Part shown: piece after piece, positions 1 through 10,390 of the stretch
How the letters are laid out: every line of letters starts with the position of its first letter
Position numbering within the stretch: position 1 is the stretch's first letter
Source of the DNA: Hemerocallis citrina
Taxonomy: Eukaryota; Streptophyta; Magnoliopsida; Asparagales; Asphodelaceae
DNA: 64,000 bases
Direction of reading: 5' to 3'
Assembly (NCBI GenBank): GCA_017893485.1
Contig: CM030358.1
Span: 147,572,926 to 147,636,925 of the forward strand
Notes under the pieces: generated by a model
The model's input: the letters and a program-made list of their open reading frames with translations, nothing else
Told to the model about the DNA's origin: nothing
Databases searched by the model: none
Position numbers and translations under genes: made by a program

Positions 1-3000
1 AAAAAAAAATGCATGATATGAGTAAGATTACCAGAAATACTATTACAAGTCTCACAAAATTAAAAATTATTTTTATCTTAGCCATAACACCCATGTCATG
101 GTGGCGATTACAATATATCATTCCTCCCTCATCTCATGTCTCTCACTAGTGAATGTGGGTCCTACCCAAAGATCTTTATAGACTTGAGGGTAGACAGATG
201 TACCGAAGGCCATCAGGTCCTCACATAGAACGACTTTGCTTCTGGGGTAAGAAAAGATGGCTTTTTGATTCCATGTGAGCATTACAAAAGTCACAATTAG
301 CAGTGATGTGCGGTTGTTTTTTAGCCAAGTTATCTCTAGTCAGAATCGCATCATTAAGAACTAACCAGATGAAAACTCTAACATTCAGTGGATCTTTGGA
401 CTTCCGAAAAATCGTAGACCATTTACAGCCTCGAAAGTGAATACGGTTATACATAGAACGAACCGTGAAATATCCATTCTTCTCTAAACTCCATGCTTGT
501 CGGTCTGGTCCTTGAGAGCATATAACTCCAGATTGGATAATGTGAGATTGTACAGCCCCAAGCCTTAATTAGGCTTTGGAGTGAGGACACGATCTGAAAG
601 AGGGTCTCCAAGCTCCCCTTTCCAGGATTTGGCCATAGTAATGTTAGGTTGGGAAGCTATTCAAAAAGATCAGGGAATAACTCTTTCAGAGAATGAACTC
701 CGCACCACTTATCCCACTAGAATCTAGTCATCATGCCATTGCCAAAGAAGGATGAGACACAGCTGTGAAAGGAGTCATATACTTTGGCCACCTCTTTCCA
801 AAACCACGACACTTTGGGACCCATCCGGAATCCAAATCAACCCGTCCCCTTACCTAGAAGGTAGGGATGAATGAAACCGTGCCATCCTTCACCATTTGGG
901 TGGAACACTTTCCACCACCATTTATCAAGGAGGGCCAGATTCATACATCTCAAATCAAAGATACCAAACTCACCATGACATTTTTTCATGCAAGCTTTCT
1001 CTTACTTCATGAGGTGATAGCCCCCTTTGTTTACCTCTACACCTTTTCAGATGAATCTTTTCTACACCCAGTCAATTCTTTGTAAGACCCATTTTGAAAA
1101 TTAAAAAAAGGACAAGTAGTATGTTGGAAGATTGGACAGTACCGAGCTAATCAGGTTCACTCTCTCCCCTAGTGAAAGGGTCTAACATTTCCAACCCCCA
1201 ACCTAGCTTCAACTCGGTCAGCAAGCGTGATCCAATCTGATTTCTTAAGTTTACCTGGCCGAAGAGGCCGGCCCAAGTACTCAATAGGAAAATTATTAAG
1301 CTTGCAGTTGAGTCAGGTTGCGTGATCCCGTGTTTCGTCCTCAGACATTGCAATAGGAATGAGTGCAATCTTATGGAAGTTCACTCTCAGACTCGACCAA
1401 GTTTCAAAACAATACAGATTACCTTTGAAAGTGATAGCCTCCTCCAAATCATTGTTCCAAAATAGAAGAGTATCGTCTGCACATTGTAAGATTGATCATC
1501 CAGGTCGGTTTATGTTCCTGACCACCGGAGTAATCCAACCTGCTTGTTTACAATTGTCCATCATGTTTTTAAGAACATCAGCGACAACTGTAAATAACAG
1601 GAGGGGGGGGGAGAGAAGATCCCTTTGTCTTAGACCTCTTCTACAAGCGAAATTGCTACATGCTTTTCCATTAATCAGTATAGCCGACCTACTAGTCGAG
1701 AGGCAGTGCCAAATACATCTAATCAATCTTTCCCCGAATCCCCTGCCTCTAAGAACTTCAAGAAGACATTCTCATTCAACCGAATCGTAAGCTTTCTTAA
1801 AGTCCTGTTTTAGCAAGTAGCACATATCGTTCGAGATATAACATTGGTGAATAGTTTCTTCTGCGGTAGCTACGCAGTCAAGAATGCAGTGTCCCTTAAT
1901 AAAACTCGTTTGTTCGTTACTAATCAGTCGTTCCATCCACTTTCTTAATCTGTTATTAAGAATTTTGGTAATTATCTTGACCAAGCAATTGAAGAGACTA
2001 ATCGGGCAAAAGTTGTCAACACCACGAGACTCCTCCTTCGGAATTAAAACAACCTCCGCATAATTAATTCTCCCAATTTTAAGACTATGGTTGTAGAAAT
2101 CGGTGATGACCGCCATGAGAAACTTTGATCTCAATTCCGTAAAGTCTGATAGAATAGTATCGGGAATCTGTCAAGGCCACGAGCTTTATCATTGCCCATA
2201 TGGAGAACCACCCCCTTTAACCTCCTCCTTTGTGAATGGAGATTCGAGTGATTGCAGGGACTGATCCATACCCTCTGACTTGTTGTGCCAAAAATCTTCA
2301 TTTAGCGTGACCCTGAAATCTGACTTACGACCAAACCTGTTAATGAAGTGAGTTTGGAATGCAAGGTGAATTTCACTCTCTTCTTGAGTCACTTCTGACT
2401 CTGTATGCACAGAAAGGATGATGTTGGATCTCCGTCGTGCGCGTGCAATCCGGTGGAAGAATATCATATTTGCGTCTCCCCTTTTGAGCCATGAAATTCG
2501 GGACCTCTGTTGCCATTTGATCTCTTCCAGTTTATACAGTTGAGAAAGGTCCTCCCTTAAGGATAATAATCTATTGCGTTCTGTTTGGGAGAGGTCTCTA
2601 GAATCCTCTAGCCTCTCAAGGCCATCAATGTCTTCTAGATTGGAGTCTTTAGCTCTCCAGATATTCACAAAACGAGTACGTTTCTATTTTCTAAGCTTAG
2701 CCCAAAGCATACAAATCTTTTCACACCAAATTGAAACTGCTTCATTACCTCTAGTGGGAAATGCCCAATTCTCCATTACAAAGTGATGGAGACCTTGTAT
2801 TTCTAGCCATGCTTTCTCAAACCTGAATTTCTTAGGCTTGGTAGCGTGTCGCTCACCAAAATCAAGTAAGATGGGAACATGGTCTGAAGTGGGCCTTGGG
2901 AGGGATTTGGCACTAACAAGGGGAAATTTGGTTTTCCAGTCCAAAGAGACTAGCACTATATCAAGCCTAGCCAGAATAGGGGAAGCTTGTATATTAGACC

Positions 3001-3755
3001 ATGTAAACATTCGATCTGGGATTAGGATGTCTACCAGTTCAAGGTCAGTAATAACTTGGATGAACTCCTCTCTATCGACGTCGCAAGCTCCTCTACCCCT
3101 ATGTTCAAACACAAATCTAATAATATTAACCCCCCCCCCCCCCCAAGCCATGGGTGATGCCAGTGCGATCGAATATACCGAAGCTTAGACCAGAATCTAC
3201 TTCTAGACGGCGTGATATTCGGGCCATAAACTACTGAGACAGCTTGCGTCCAGTTATCATTATGATGTTTGAGTAGAACGGACATCGAGAATTCCCCTTG
3301 GAATTCATTAAGACAAGAGAAGCTATCAGGGTTAAAGCCAAAGGCAATACCACCTGACGCCCCATTGGACGGATACAACTTCCATTCAGAAATCATATTC
3401 CCTCCAACCCTCCTAAGACCCGCTACATGGGACAGTTTGGTTTCTGGGAAACCAATAATGTCAGATTTAGACGTGTTGATGACATCTATAACCATCTCTT
3501 GCTTGCCCCGCTTTCCTAAACCCCTAACATTCCATAGAAGAATTTTCATTAACAACAGGGTTGGAGTTAATGTGGCGGTTCGAATTCATGATTTGTTGCT
3601 AAATTAATTCTCTCAGTTTTCCACACTCAAATTTTATTCAAGAAGAGAGTTGCGCTAAATATCGCCAACCGCAAGACCACAGGTTTCAGCCAGATTAAAA
3701 ACCTCAGAATCCAACATGAAATTAAAAATAGAAGCTAAAAATAGCGGGTACCTCA
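1..3755 (-). mobile_element. Degenerate LINE (L1-type non-LTR retrotransposon)
   Basis: The minus strand carries, in LINE order from right to left, an apurinic-type endonuclease, a reverse transcriptase and a zf-RVT-like Cys/His segment, all broken by frameshifts and stops. There are no LTRs. The 5' side (high coordinates) is interrupted at 3755/3756 by a copia insertion. The 3' end and poly(A) tail were not located; they may lie before position 200 or outside the window. A run of about 14 C at 3131-3144 lies in the endonuclease region and breaks the frame. The element is old and not autonomous. Confidence 0.85.
221..3555 (-). pseudogene. LINE ORF2 pseudogene: endonuclease, reverse transcriptase, zf-RVT
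   Basis: An intact copy would encode the nicking endonuclease and reverse transcriptase for target-primed integration. The endonuclease starts near 3549 with the ILLWNVRGLGK motif typical of plant L1 ORF2 and runs to about 2690 in shifted frames. The RT occupies about 2134-1490: FIKGHCILDC, LLKQDFKKAYDSVE, RQRDLLSP and, in another frame near 1490, the catalytic QCADDTLLF box. The RT thumb is at about 1368-1147. A zf-RVT-like segment (VFIWLVLNDAILTRDNLAKK, then CDFC and H) lies at 454-221. At least five frame changes separate these blocks, so no functional protein is expected. Neighbouring DNA is also TE-derived. Confidence 0.85.
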
Positions 3756-4439
3756 TGTTGGGTTTTATGTCTTGCATACTATGTGGGATACGAAGATGAT
3801 GGAGGGATCTAGACGATTGGAGACGGAGTGGAAGCAAGAGGAAACAACAACATCAATAGTAACATGAGGAGTTACGGTCGACCACCTGACTGTACAAGTT
3901 TTCCCACGAAGGGGACAGTTGACCAGGCTTGTTGGACGGTTGACCGAATGCTGCTGATGCAGATTTTGGGTGCGGGTATGGATGATTTTGCTGGAGCCCC
4001 TGCTCTTCAGGTCAGATCATGTGGCTCTTATCGTATGGTTATCTCTTCTATAATATTCAATGACTATTGTATCAAGATATCAAACTATGGTTTCACTAAA
4101 TCTCTATATAATCAATTATAATGGTTCATAGAACGATATGATTCTATTGAGTGTCGAATAAAAGAAGAGAGTACTTCATCTGAGAGAGTGAGAGATTTCT
4201 CTATTGTAAACATCAAGCAAATTCCAGTTAGGCTAAGAAAGGACCATGGTGAGAATTGTAATATTCTTATATCTTCTCTAGTTGAAATAACATATCGGTT
4301 CTTCCTCCTCAGGATTAAGGTAAAAGTCCCAACCGGGACAATTCTTATGTGCATTGTGTGATTGGTGTGATCTAGTTTTTCTTGGTGGTTTGCATTGATT
4401 GTGTCGAAGACTCAACAAGATCCTCTTTTTTTCCTAACA
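3756..4439 (+). repeat. 5' LTR of the deleted copia element
   Basis: This 684-bp LTR starts TGTTGGG and ends CCTAACA, two bases before the primer-binding site. A TATA-like TATATAAT lies at 4105-4112. Upstream of it, at about 3876-3955, are several GTCGACC/GTTGACC motifs resembling those in the other copia element. Confidence 0.85.
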
Positions 4440-4441
4440 AG

Positions 4442-4453
4442 TGGTATTAGAGC
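4442..4453 (+). other. Primer-binding site (initiator tRNA-Met type)
   Basis: TGGTATTAGAGC sits two bases after the 5' LTR. It differs at one base from the usual plant copia site TGGTATCAGAGC, which pairs with the 3' end of initiator tRNA-Met. Confidence 0.85.
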
Positions 4454-4473
4454 AATCATGTTCGTGAGTTTGT

Positions 4474-5890
4474 TTGAGTTCTTTGGAGAAGACGACAGAT
4501 CGAAAGACGAAGATCAAGCGGTTTGATAGTAAGATTATCTTCAATTTATGGAAGGTGGACATGTATGAGGTTCTGGTTCAGAAGGACTTACACCTTGCCC
4601 TAGAAGAGAAGAAGCCAACCGACATGAAGCAGGAGAAGTGGGATGAGATTTGTTTAATGGCATTGAGTTTAATCTGGTTGCAATTGGTAGACGAAGGCAG
4701 GTGTAATATTCTTGAGGAGAAAAGTGCGGCGAGTCTATGAGTGAGATTTAAATCTGACTATTCGGGATCGTTGTTGCTAGATCAAATGTATTGAAAGAGA
4801 AACATGTTTAGGTTCTCAATGAAGGAAGATACAAATCTTCAAGATCATATTGTGGAGTTCTATAAGATAATATCTGAATTGAAGGCGATTAATGCTGATC
4901 TTAGCGAAATTGATAAAACTTTCAGCTTGATTTATTCACTTCCAACTTCTTATAATCACTTGATCACTATCATGCTACATGGAAAATCAGCCAAGGAGAT
5001 ACTTACAGTAGCCGGAATGATTAATGGTCTAAAGAAAGATGAATTAAGAAAGGAGACTCATAAAGGAGTGTCTATTTTTGCAGGGTGTTTTGCGGTGGAT
5101 GGCGATACTTCAATTGGAAGAGATGTGACACACAAGAGTAAAATTCGTTGCCACTATTGTAGAGGAATTGGGCATTACAAGAGAGAATGTCGCAAGTGGT
5201 TGAGTCAGAAGAGTGTTACTAAAGGAGGTAATCAAGCCAATGTATTCAACGCAACTAATTCAAGTAAATCAGGTGAATTTGATAACTTCGATCTATGTCT
5301 TCTTGTTTCAAGTTCTTCAGTTGTGGATTCAAGTTGATATCTTGATTCTAGAAGTTCTTTTCATATTTACTCAGAGAGGGAGATGTTTTTTACTTACAAG
5401 TTGTCAACATGCCGTAGTGTGAGAACGGCTAGAGGAAAGATTTGCGAAGTAGTGGGTGAGAAAACAGTTGAATTAGAGATGCAAGATGGTAAATGGTTGC
5501 ATATTCCTTCATTACAGCAGAATCTGATATCCTTGAGGACACTTGATGCTCGTGACTATAGGTACACAACTCGATGTGGAGTTTTGATAGTTTGAGATAG
5601 TCGTCGTAAGGTAATGAAGGATAAGAGGGGAATTAAGCAGGAAAACCTCTATCAGCTTTGTGGGAGTAGGAAAACTCGGCCGAGTGTATGAAGCTCATTG
5701 TTCCTAAAGCAATATCTAGTAAGTCGTCATTAGAATTACCGAATCGAGACTGCACCGTTCGAATATCGTTAGAAGGTGGAGAGAGCCTTGATGTAGGTGG
5801 AGTTCGTGTGGAGGGTGACACCTCTATGATTACATCTACTGGGGTGTGCCCTTCAGGGGGGCATACAACTAGAGGTTTGTTCAACTAGCA
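4474..5890 (+). pseudogene. copia gag and GAG-pre-integrase remnant
   Basis: Broken frames encode an N-terminal copia gag segment at 4474-4740 (KRFDSKIIFNLWKVDMYEVL). A central gag part follows at 4804-5337, ending in a CCHC zinc knuckle (CHYCRGIGHYKREC). A GAG-pre-integrase stretch follows at 5383-5680 (IPSLQQNLISLRTLDARDY, then LYQLCGS in another frame). Stops at 4738 and near 5335 and a frame change break the gene, and the first frame lacks a good ATG. The protease motif is not recognisable, and sequence after about 5690 no longer matches the polyprotein. The same gag family appears in the intact copia at 10391-14557. Confidence 0.8.
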
Positions 5891-5972
5891 GAGAAACGTG
5901 TTGTTTACAAAGCGGAGATGAAACATCTAAAAGAGATTTAATCATGCAGTTGTAGATTCATGCATATGCAAT

Positions 5973-5985
5973 CGAAGGTGGAGAT
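5973..5985 (+). other. Polypurine tract of the deleted copia element
   Basis: CGAAGGTGGAGAT lies directly before the 3' LTR. It matches the AAGGTGGAGAT tract of the second copia element, and it primes plus-strand DNA synthesis in this family. Confidence 0.75.
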
Positions 5986-6691
5986 TGTTGAGTTTTATGT
6001 CTTGCATACTATGTTGGATACGAAGACGATGATGAGATCAAGATAATTGGAGACGGAGTGGAAGCAAGAGGAAACAACAACATCAGTAGCAATAGGAGGA
6101 GTTGCAGTCGATCGATCTTTGGGACATTCGACCGCCCGACTGTACAAGTTTTCCCGCGAGGGGGATAGTTGACCGGTTTTGTTGGATGGTCGACCAAATG
6201 TGGCTGATGCAGATTTCGGGTGTGGGTATCGATTTTTTCGCTGGATCCCGAACTTACTCTTCATGTCAGATCGTGTGACTCTTATCGTAGGATTATCTCT
6301 TTTGTAATATCCAATGACAATTGTACCAAGATATCAAACTAGAGTTTCTCTAGATCTCTATATAATTAACTATAATGACTCATAGAACGATATGATTATA
6401 TTGAGTGCTGAATAGAAGAAGAGAGTACTTCACTTGAGAGGGTGAGAGATTTCCATTGTAAACATCAAACAAGTTCAAGTTATACTTGAGAAAGTCGTTG
6501 TAAGAATTGTAATATTTTTATATTTTCTTTAGTTAAACTAACATTTCGATTATTCCTCTCCCGGATTAAGGCGAAAGCTATAACCGGAACAATTCTTGTA
6601 TGATTTGTGTGATTAGTTTGATCTAGTTTTACTTGGTTATGTGCATTGATTGTGTCACCGACTTAACAATATCCTCATTTTTTTTCTAACA
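5986..6691 (+). repeat. 3' LTR of the deleted copia element
   Basis: This 706-bp partner of 3756-4439 shares long blocks from the TGTTG start to the CTAACA end, but has many point differences and small indels. TATA-like sequence lies at about 6358-6366. Confidence 0.85.
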
Positions 6692-7010
6692 CCTCCATCA
6701 TTGATCTTAGCTGACTTGGTAACAACTGCAATCTCCAAAAAAAAAATCTCATAAAGACTCTACATAAGCCCTGTTAGCAGATTTACTGGACCTTGAAACC
6801 TTGTCAATTTCACTAGTGATCACAGTCGTATTGAGAATCAGTCAACAACAGAGGACAAGTAGACTGAACAAAATTTGGGGGTAGGCTGTGAATCTGCCAC
6901 AAAATATACTTTGAAGTCATAAAACCAGCTTCTAAACCAAAAGCATAATTTCTCTTGTTCATTTCTTTCCAGCAAATTAAATGAAGACGGCAAAACAGAT
7001 ATAAGGCCAT

Positions 7011-7384
7011 TGAATAAAATTATACCAGTACATTATAACCGTTTGCACAATCCAGATTTCCCGTCTAAATCCAATCCAACACATTGGGTATACCAGTAAC
7101 TGGATCACAACTCAATAACAAAAGTTGATATACTCCAAATTTATAAGTTCCATTACAAACTACAAAGTTGAGATTCATAATAAGAAGAATAAAGAAGCAA
7201 CATATAGCAACAAAACCATCCTGCAGAGACTAGATCTCTCCTTAATTAACTTACTAACAACAAGCAAAATACATTACAGATGCATATCATCTTCTAATTA
7301 CAATATCCAGCAAAACCAACACAGATTAACTAACAAACAAACTACTACTACATAAGATGATAAGATAGAAGTAGAGTGACCAAG
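7011..7384 (-). other. Probable 3' UTR and downstream flank of the GASA gene
   Basis: AT-rich non-coding sequence follows the GASA stop codon on the minus strand. No ORF or repeat stands out. I could not find a canonical AATAAA on the minus strand, so the polyadenylation site is not placed. Confidence 0.4.
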
Positions 7385-9030
7385 TTAAGGGCATTTGGTG
7401 CGGTTGCCATGGGTGAGCCAGTTGGTGTAGCAAACGCCACAGAGCTCTCTGTTTCCGAAAGTACCAGGAGGGACGCACTTGCACGTGGAGCAGCACGTGC
7501 CGCACGCTCTGTTGCACACATTCTGCCTTGAGTGCAATGCACACCGCCCTTTGCATGCTATTCCACACTCTAAATTAATCACACACGACATTAATTACTG
7601 TATGATCAGCTAAAATTAAGTGTGCAACAAGTTAATTAATGCTTCAGTTTTGCTCCTAGTTATGATACCTGCTGCATCCTTGCATATGATGGGAGTTGGG
7701 GTGGGGGCTGGGGCATGTACAGGAGCAGCAGCTGCAGCTATCTGTTACATGCATAGTTGCCATTATTATACATCATTTCATATACTAATTATTTACTGTA
7801 ATGAGAGATCTTATGTTCCTAATAAAAAGTAGTAGTTTCTTTTGTCTTAGAAATTATTTTCGAAGTAGATGGTTAATGTAAATTGAAATATTAAAAGTAA
7901 TGTTAGTTATACTAAAAATTTATATACTCAATATATTTGAAAAAAGAAAGTGTGAAGGACACAAATAATTAATGAAAATATGATTTTATATGTACATTCT
8001 TATAAATCATTTCTATCACCGGTAATGCTGCACCTCTACTAATTTTTTCTTTTCTATCTTAGGTGACACTACTATTGAATGTTTCTACCATTTACTCTAC
8101 AGTAAACTTCACTAGTAGTGTACTACCTAAGATAGTAAAGAGAAAAATAGATTTGATAGCAGGTGTAGCATTATCCTTCTATCAAGTCTCTAATATTATA
8201 ATGGGAGAAGACCTTAGTGTCATTTGTCATTTTGTCATTCTACCAACATGTGTACTAATATAAAGGAAGTTTCCGGTTGTACATAACTAATATAAAAGAA
8301 GTTTCCGGTTCAAATCCCCTTAGGTCAAAGTTTATATTCTTATTTCTTGAAATTATTAAAAAGTGCATCGTGTAAATTACTAGTAATATATAACTTTTCC
8401 TATTGTCCAGATGCCATAATTATATAAACCATTAATTCAGTTGCATATATCATTTAAAAGCACATACTAATTATTTAACATGTACAATGCATGTAATATG
8501 TGAGAAATCAATTATTCTTAACAGAAAATAGTAAAATGGTTGGTGTAGGTTAGAATCTTCAAAGGTACGGTATATATACTCCAGACTTCTATACTAAATG
8601 ATCTTAAAAAAATTAAAGTGAAGGTGACAAGCAATTAATGAAAATATAATTTTACATCAATTTTACATTCTTATATCTTGAATATCTTTAAGTACATTCT
8701 TGAACTAACAGAACTTTGTATACTTCAAAACTGATCTGTTTTCTCCCTGTGTAATATTTACTGTTCTCTAAAGCACTATACTTAATTCTAGAAAGAAATA
8801 AGTTATATATTTTAAAGATGGATGGTTTTACCTCCATGAAGTACTCCTCATCTGGTGAGACCTACAAATCAAAACAAAACAAAAAACATGTTATGATCAG
8901 ATCTTACACTAGTAAGAGATTTGGCTTCTTGTTAGATCCTCTTCAATGTTATGCATTTTCTTACTCTGGCAGTGGTGACCACACCCAGGAGAGAAGCCAA
9001 GACGAAGAGTGCTAGTTTGCAGGGAGCCAT
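7385..9030 (-). CDS. Gibberellin-regulated GASA/snakin-family secreted cysteine-rich peptide, four exons
   Basis: Predicted exons in transcription order: 8965-9030 (donor GTAAGA), 8832-8861 (30 nt), 7669-7741 and 7385-7569. Each intron has GT...AG ends and the phases agree. The spliced CDS is 354 nt including TAA, giving 117 residues. Residues 1-22 form a hydrophobic signal peptide (MAPCKLALFVLASLLG...). An acidic 10-residue exon follows, then an Ala/Pro-rich spacer. The last 61 residues are a complete GASA domain with 12 cysteines, containing CVPPGTFGNRELC and ending KCP. Family members are secreted peptides linked to hormone-responsive growth and antimicrobial defence; this copy's role is inferred only from family. 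The ATG is the first one downstream of a TATA box. Exon 3's acceptor could be a few bases off. No stop or frameshift is seen, so it looks functional. It is the only convincing host gene here. Confidence 0.88.
7742..8831 (-). other. Intron 2 of the GASA gene (about 1.1 kb)
   Basis: AT-rich intron holding a MITE (8019-8176). It also has two diverged copies of a roughly 60-base segment near 7950-8010 and 8622-8682, both containing ATTAATGAAAATAT. A short direct repeat, AAGTTTCCGGTT, occurs at about 8267 and 8299. Confidence 0.6.
8019..8176. mobile_element. MITE, hAT-like by its 8-bp target duplication
   Basis: The ends are inverted repeats (GGTAATGCTGCACCT at 8021-8035 against AGGTGTAGCATTATCC at 8161-8176). 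Inner arms also pair (CTATCTTAGGT near 8054 with ACCTAAGATAG near 8124). TTCTATCA flanks it at 8011-8018 and 8177-8184. About 158 bp with no ORF. The duplication length suggests hAT; the terminal bases are not diagnostic. Confidence 0.75.
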
Positions 9031-9142
9031 GGATGATTTTGAAGATAGAGCCAAAGTAGAAAGAGAAGTGTGAGGGATCAAGAAAGTTATATGATCCTTG
9101 TTGTGTAGCAAGCAAAGATACAGAAAGAGAGGTGGCCTGGCC

Positions 9143-9151
9143 TTTATATAA
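9143..9151 (-). promoter_or_regulatory. TATA box of the GASA gene
   Basis: Minus-strand TTATATAAA lies about 110-120 bases upstream of the predicted ATG, leaving room for a 5' UTR of about 85 bases. This supports 9030 as the start. Confidence 0.65.
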
Positions 9152-9263
9152 GGGGAGCAAGTAATTAAAGATACTTCCTCCTCTTAATAATTAATTAAGC
9201 AAGTAATTAAAGATACTACCGCCACTAGAAGCCAGGGGATTGGAAGAGACCAGTAGCCAACTT
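9152..9263. other. GASA upstream region and MULE insertion site
   Basis: A 20-base segment around GCAAGTAATTAAAGATACT occurs twice (about 9157 and 9199). The last nine bases, AGCCAACTT (9255-9263), are the left copy of the MULE target duplication, so the MULE inserted roughly 100 bp upstream of the TATA box. Confidence 0.6.
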
Positions 9264-9345
9264 GAATTTGTTTTCCAAAATGACCCCATTTTTTAAAAGT
9301 ATTTACCAATCTGACCTTATTTCGAAACTATTTACCAAATTAACC

Positions 9346-9665
9346 TACTTGCTATCTGAGATAGCGAATCTAGTTGAACATCGTTATTGCGGATAGCGAG
9401 TGCAAGTCTATACATTTTAGGTAGAAATTGTATGTTCAAATTTTCACTGAAAAATGAGTACAACTATAATCGTAATCTGAGATAGCGAGGTCAGTTGAAC
9501 TAGATTCGTTATTTGAGATAGCGAGTGCAGGTAGAAATTGAATGTTCAAAATTTCTCTGAAAAAATGAGATAGCGAGTTTATTTGAACTAGACTCGCTAT
9601 CTCAGATGGCGAGTGTAGTTGTATATATTTTATGTTCAAAATTTCTATGAAAAAAGGGTACAATT
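9346..9665. repeat. GATAGCGAG palindromic repeat block, left part of MULE
   Basis: Several copies of a unit containing CTATCTGAGATAGCGA alternate with an AGAAATTGTATGTTCAAA-like spacer. The block resumes after the copia insertion at 15109-15300, where CTAAGATAGCGAGTGTAG and GAACTCGCTATCTC recur. The units can pair with each other within one strand. Confidence 0.7.
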
Positions 9666-10180
9666 TGTTGTGCGTGAGTACAAATCAAACCAACAATCCA
9701 AACGAACTAATACGGAATCAAAGAGAGAACCAGCGAGAGAAAACACAGAAAACCAAACAACACAAGAACACAAGATTTACGTGGTTCGGCAAAACGATGC
9801 CTACATCCACAAGGGGCGGTTGGGGTTTCTTTACTATGATCTCCAATGGGCAAACAAAGCCTTTACAAGAGATGACGGCTACAAAATCCGAATTAGGTGT
9901 TACTATTTACAAAACCCTAACGGGTGTATTTATAGGGAATCTATTGGGCCTTTTCGAATTGGGCCAGATCCAGTTCAAAATACCGTCGACAGTCGACTGG
10001 TCGACTTACCAGTCGACTGGTAATCCTTCTGGCAGTCGACTGATAAGTCGACTGATCCTCTGCTGCTGCTTGTATCTTTAGCCTTCGAAAACTCTCTGGA
10101 CAGTCGCCTGACCCTCCTATCAGTCGGCTGCTGCAGATACTCCAAAACAATCTGAACCAGAATCGAGCCATTATCCTACA
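9666..10180 (-). repeat. 3' LTR of the intact copia element
   Basis: 515 bp, the same sequence as 14594-15108 as far as I can read. It contains CAGTCGACTG at 9990-9999, 10010-10019 and 10033-10042, AAGTCGACTG at 10045-10054, two degenerate copies near 10099 and 10129, and minus-strand CTATAAATAC at 9926-9935. Confidence 0.92.
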
Positions 10181-10191
10181 ATCTCCACCTT
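10181..10191 (-). other. Polypurine tract of the intact copia element
   Basis: Minus-strand AAGGTGGAGAT abuts the 3' LTR, the expected plus-strand primer site. Confidence 0.8.
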
Positions 10192-10390
10192 GGCGAGATC
10201 TTCCACAACGTATCCAACAATCTCCACCTTGGCAAGATCTTCCAAACAGCCCAAGCAATCTCCACAAATACTCCAAAACAATGCTCATCACCAAATGCAA
10301 CAAACGAACCCAAAACTCCACCTTAGTATGATATCACATACTAAACAAACCAATAGCAAAGTACTATCCCAACTCGCCCATGCCAAATTA

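Larger units (their letters stand above)
3756..6691 (+). mobile_element. Internally deleted Ty1/copia LTR retrotransposon
   Basis: Two related LTRs (3756-4439 and 5986-6691) start TGTTG and end AACA. They bracket a tRNA-Met-like primer-binding site, a gag remnant and a polypurine tract. Flanking bases are CCTCA (3751-3755) and CCTCC (6692-6696), a 5-bp target duplication with one mismatch. Integrase core, reverse transcriptase and RNase H are absent: the internal part is only about 1.5 kb, where a complete copia needs more than 4 kb. The LTRs differ by many substitutions and indels, so this is clearly older than the copia at 9666-15108. Confidence 0.85.
3655..7010 (-). pseudogene. Possible LINE ORF1 remnant split by the copia insertion
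   Basis: On the minus strand a reading frame ending LAETCGLAVGDI stops at 3655, about 100 bases before the ORF2 start. That is where plant L1 ORF1 normally ends. The frame runs rightwards into the copia element at 3755. Beyond that element (6692-7010) are further short minus-strand coding-like stretches such as SRSSKSANRAYVESL. This fits one ORF1 interrupted by copia, but I see no diagnostic zinc knuckle or DUF4283-like motif. The assignment rests on position alone. It could also be an unrelated gene fragment. Confidence 0.35.

Noticed and set aside
3131..3144. Run of about 14 C, and G runs near 39216 and 44649
   Set aside because: Probably slippage-prone or sequencing-sensitive homopolymers. 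No structural role is indicated.
9619..10081. 134- and 149-codon plus-strand frames, repeated at 14593-15009
   Set aside because: They are the copia LTR read through on the opposite strand. The duplicated peptide reflects the LTR pair, not a gene family.
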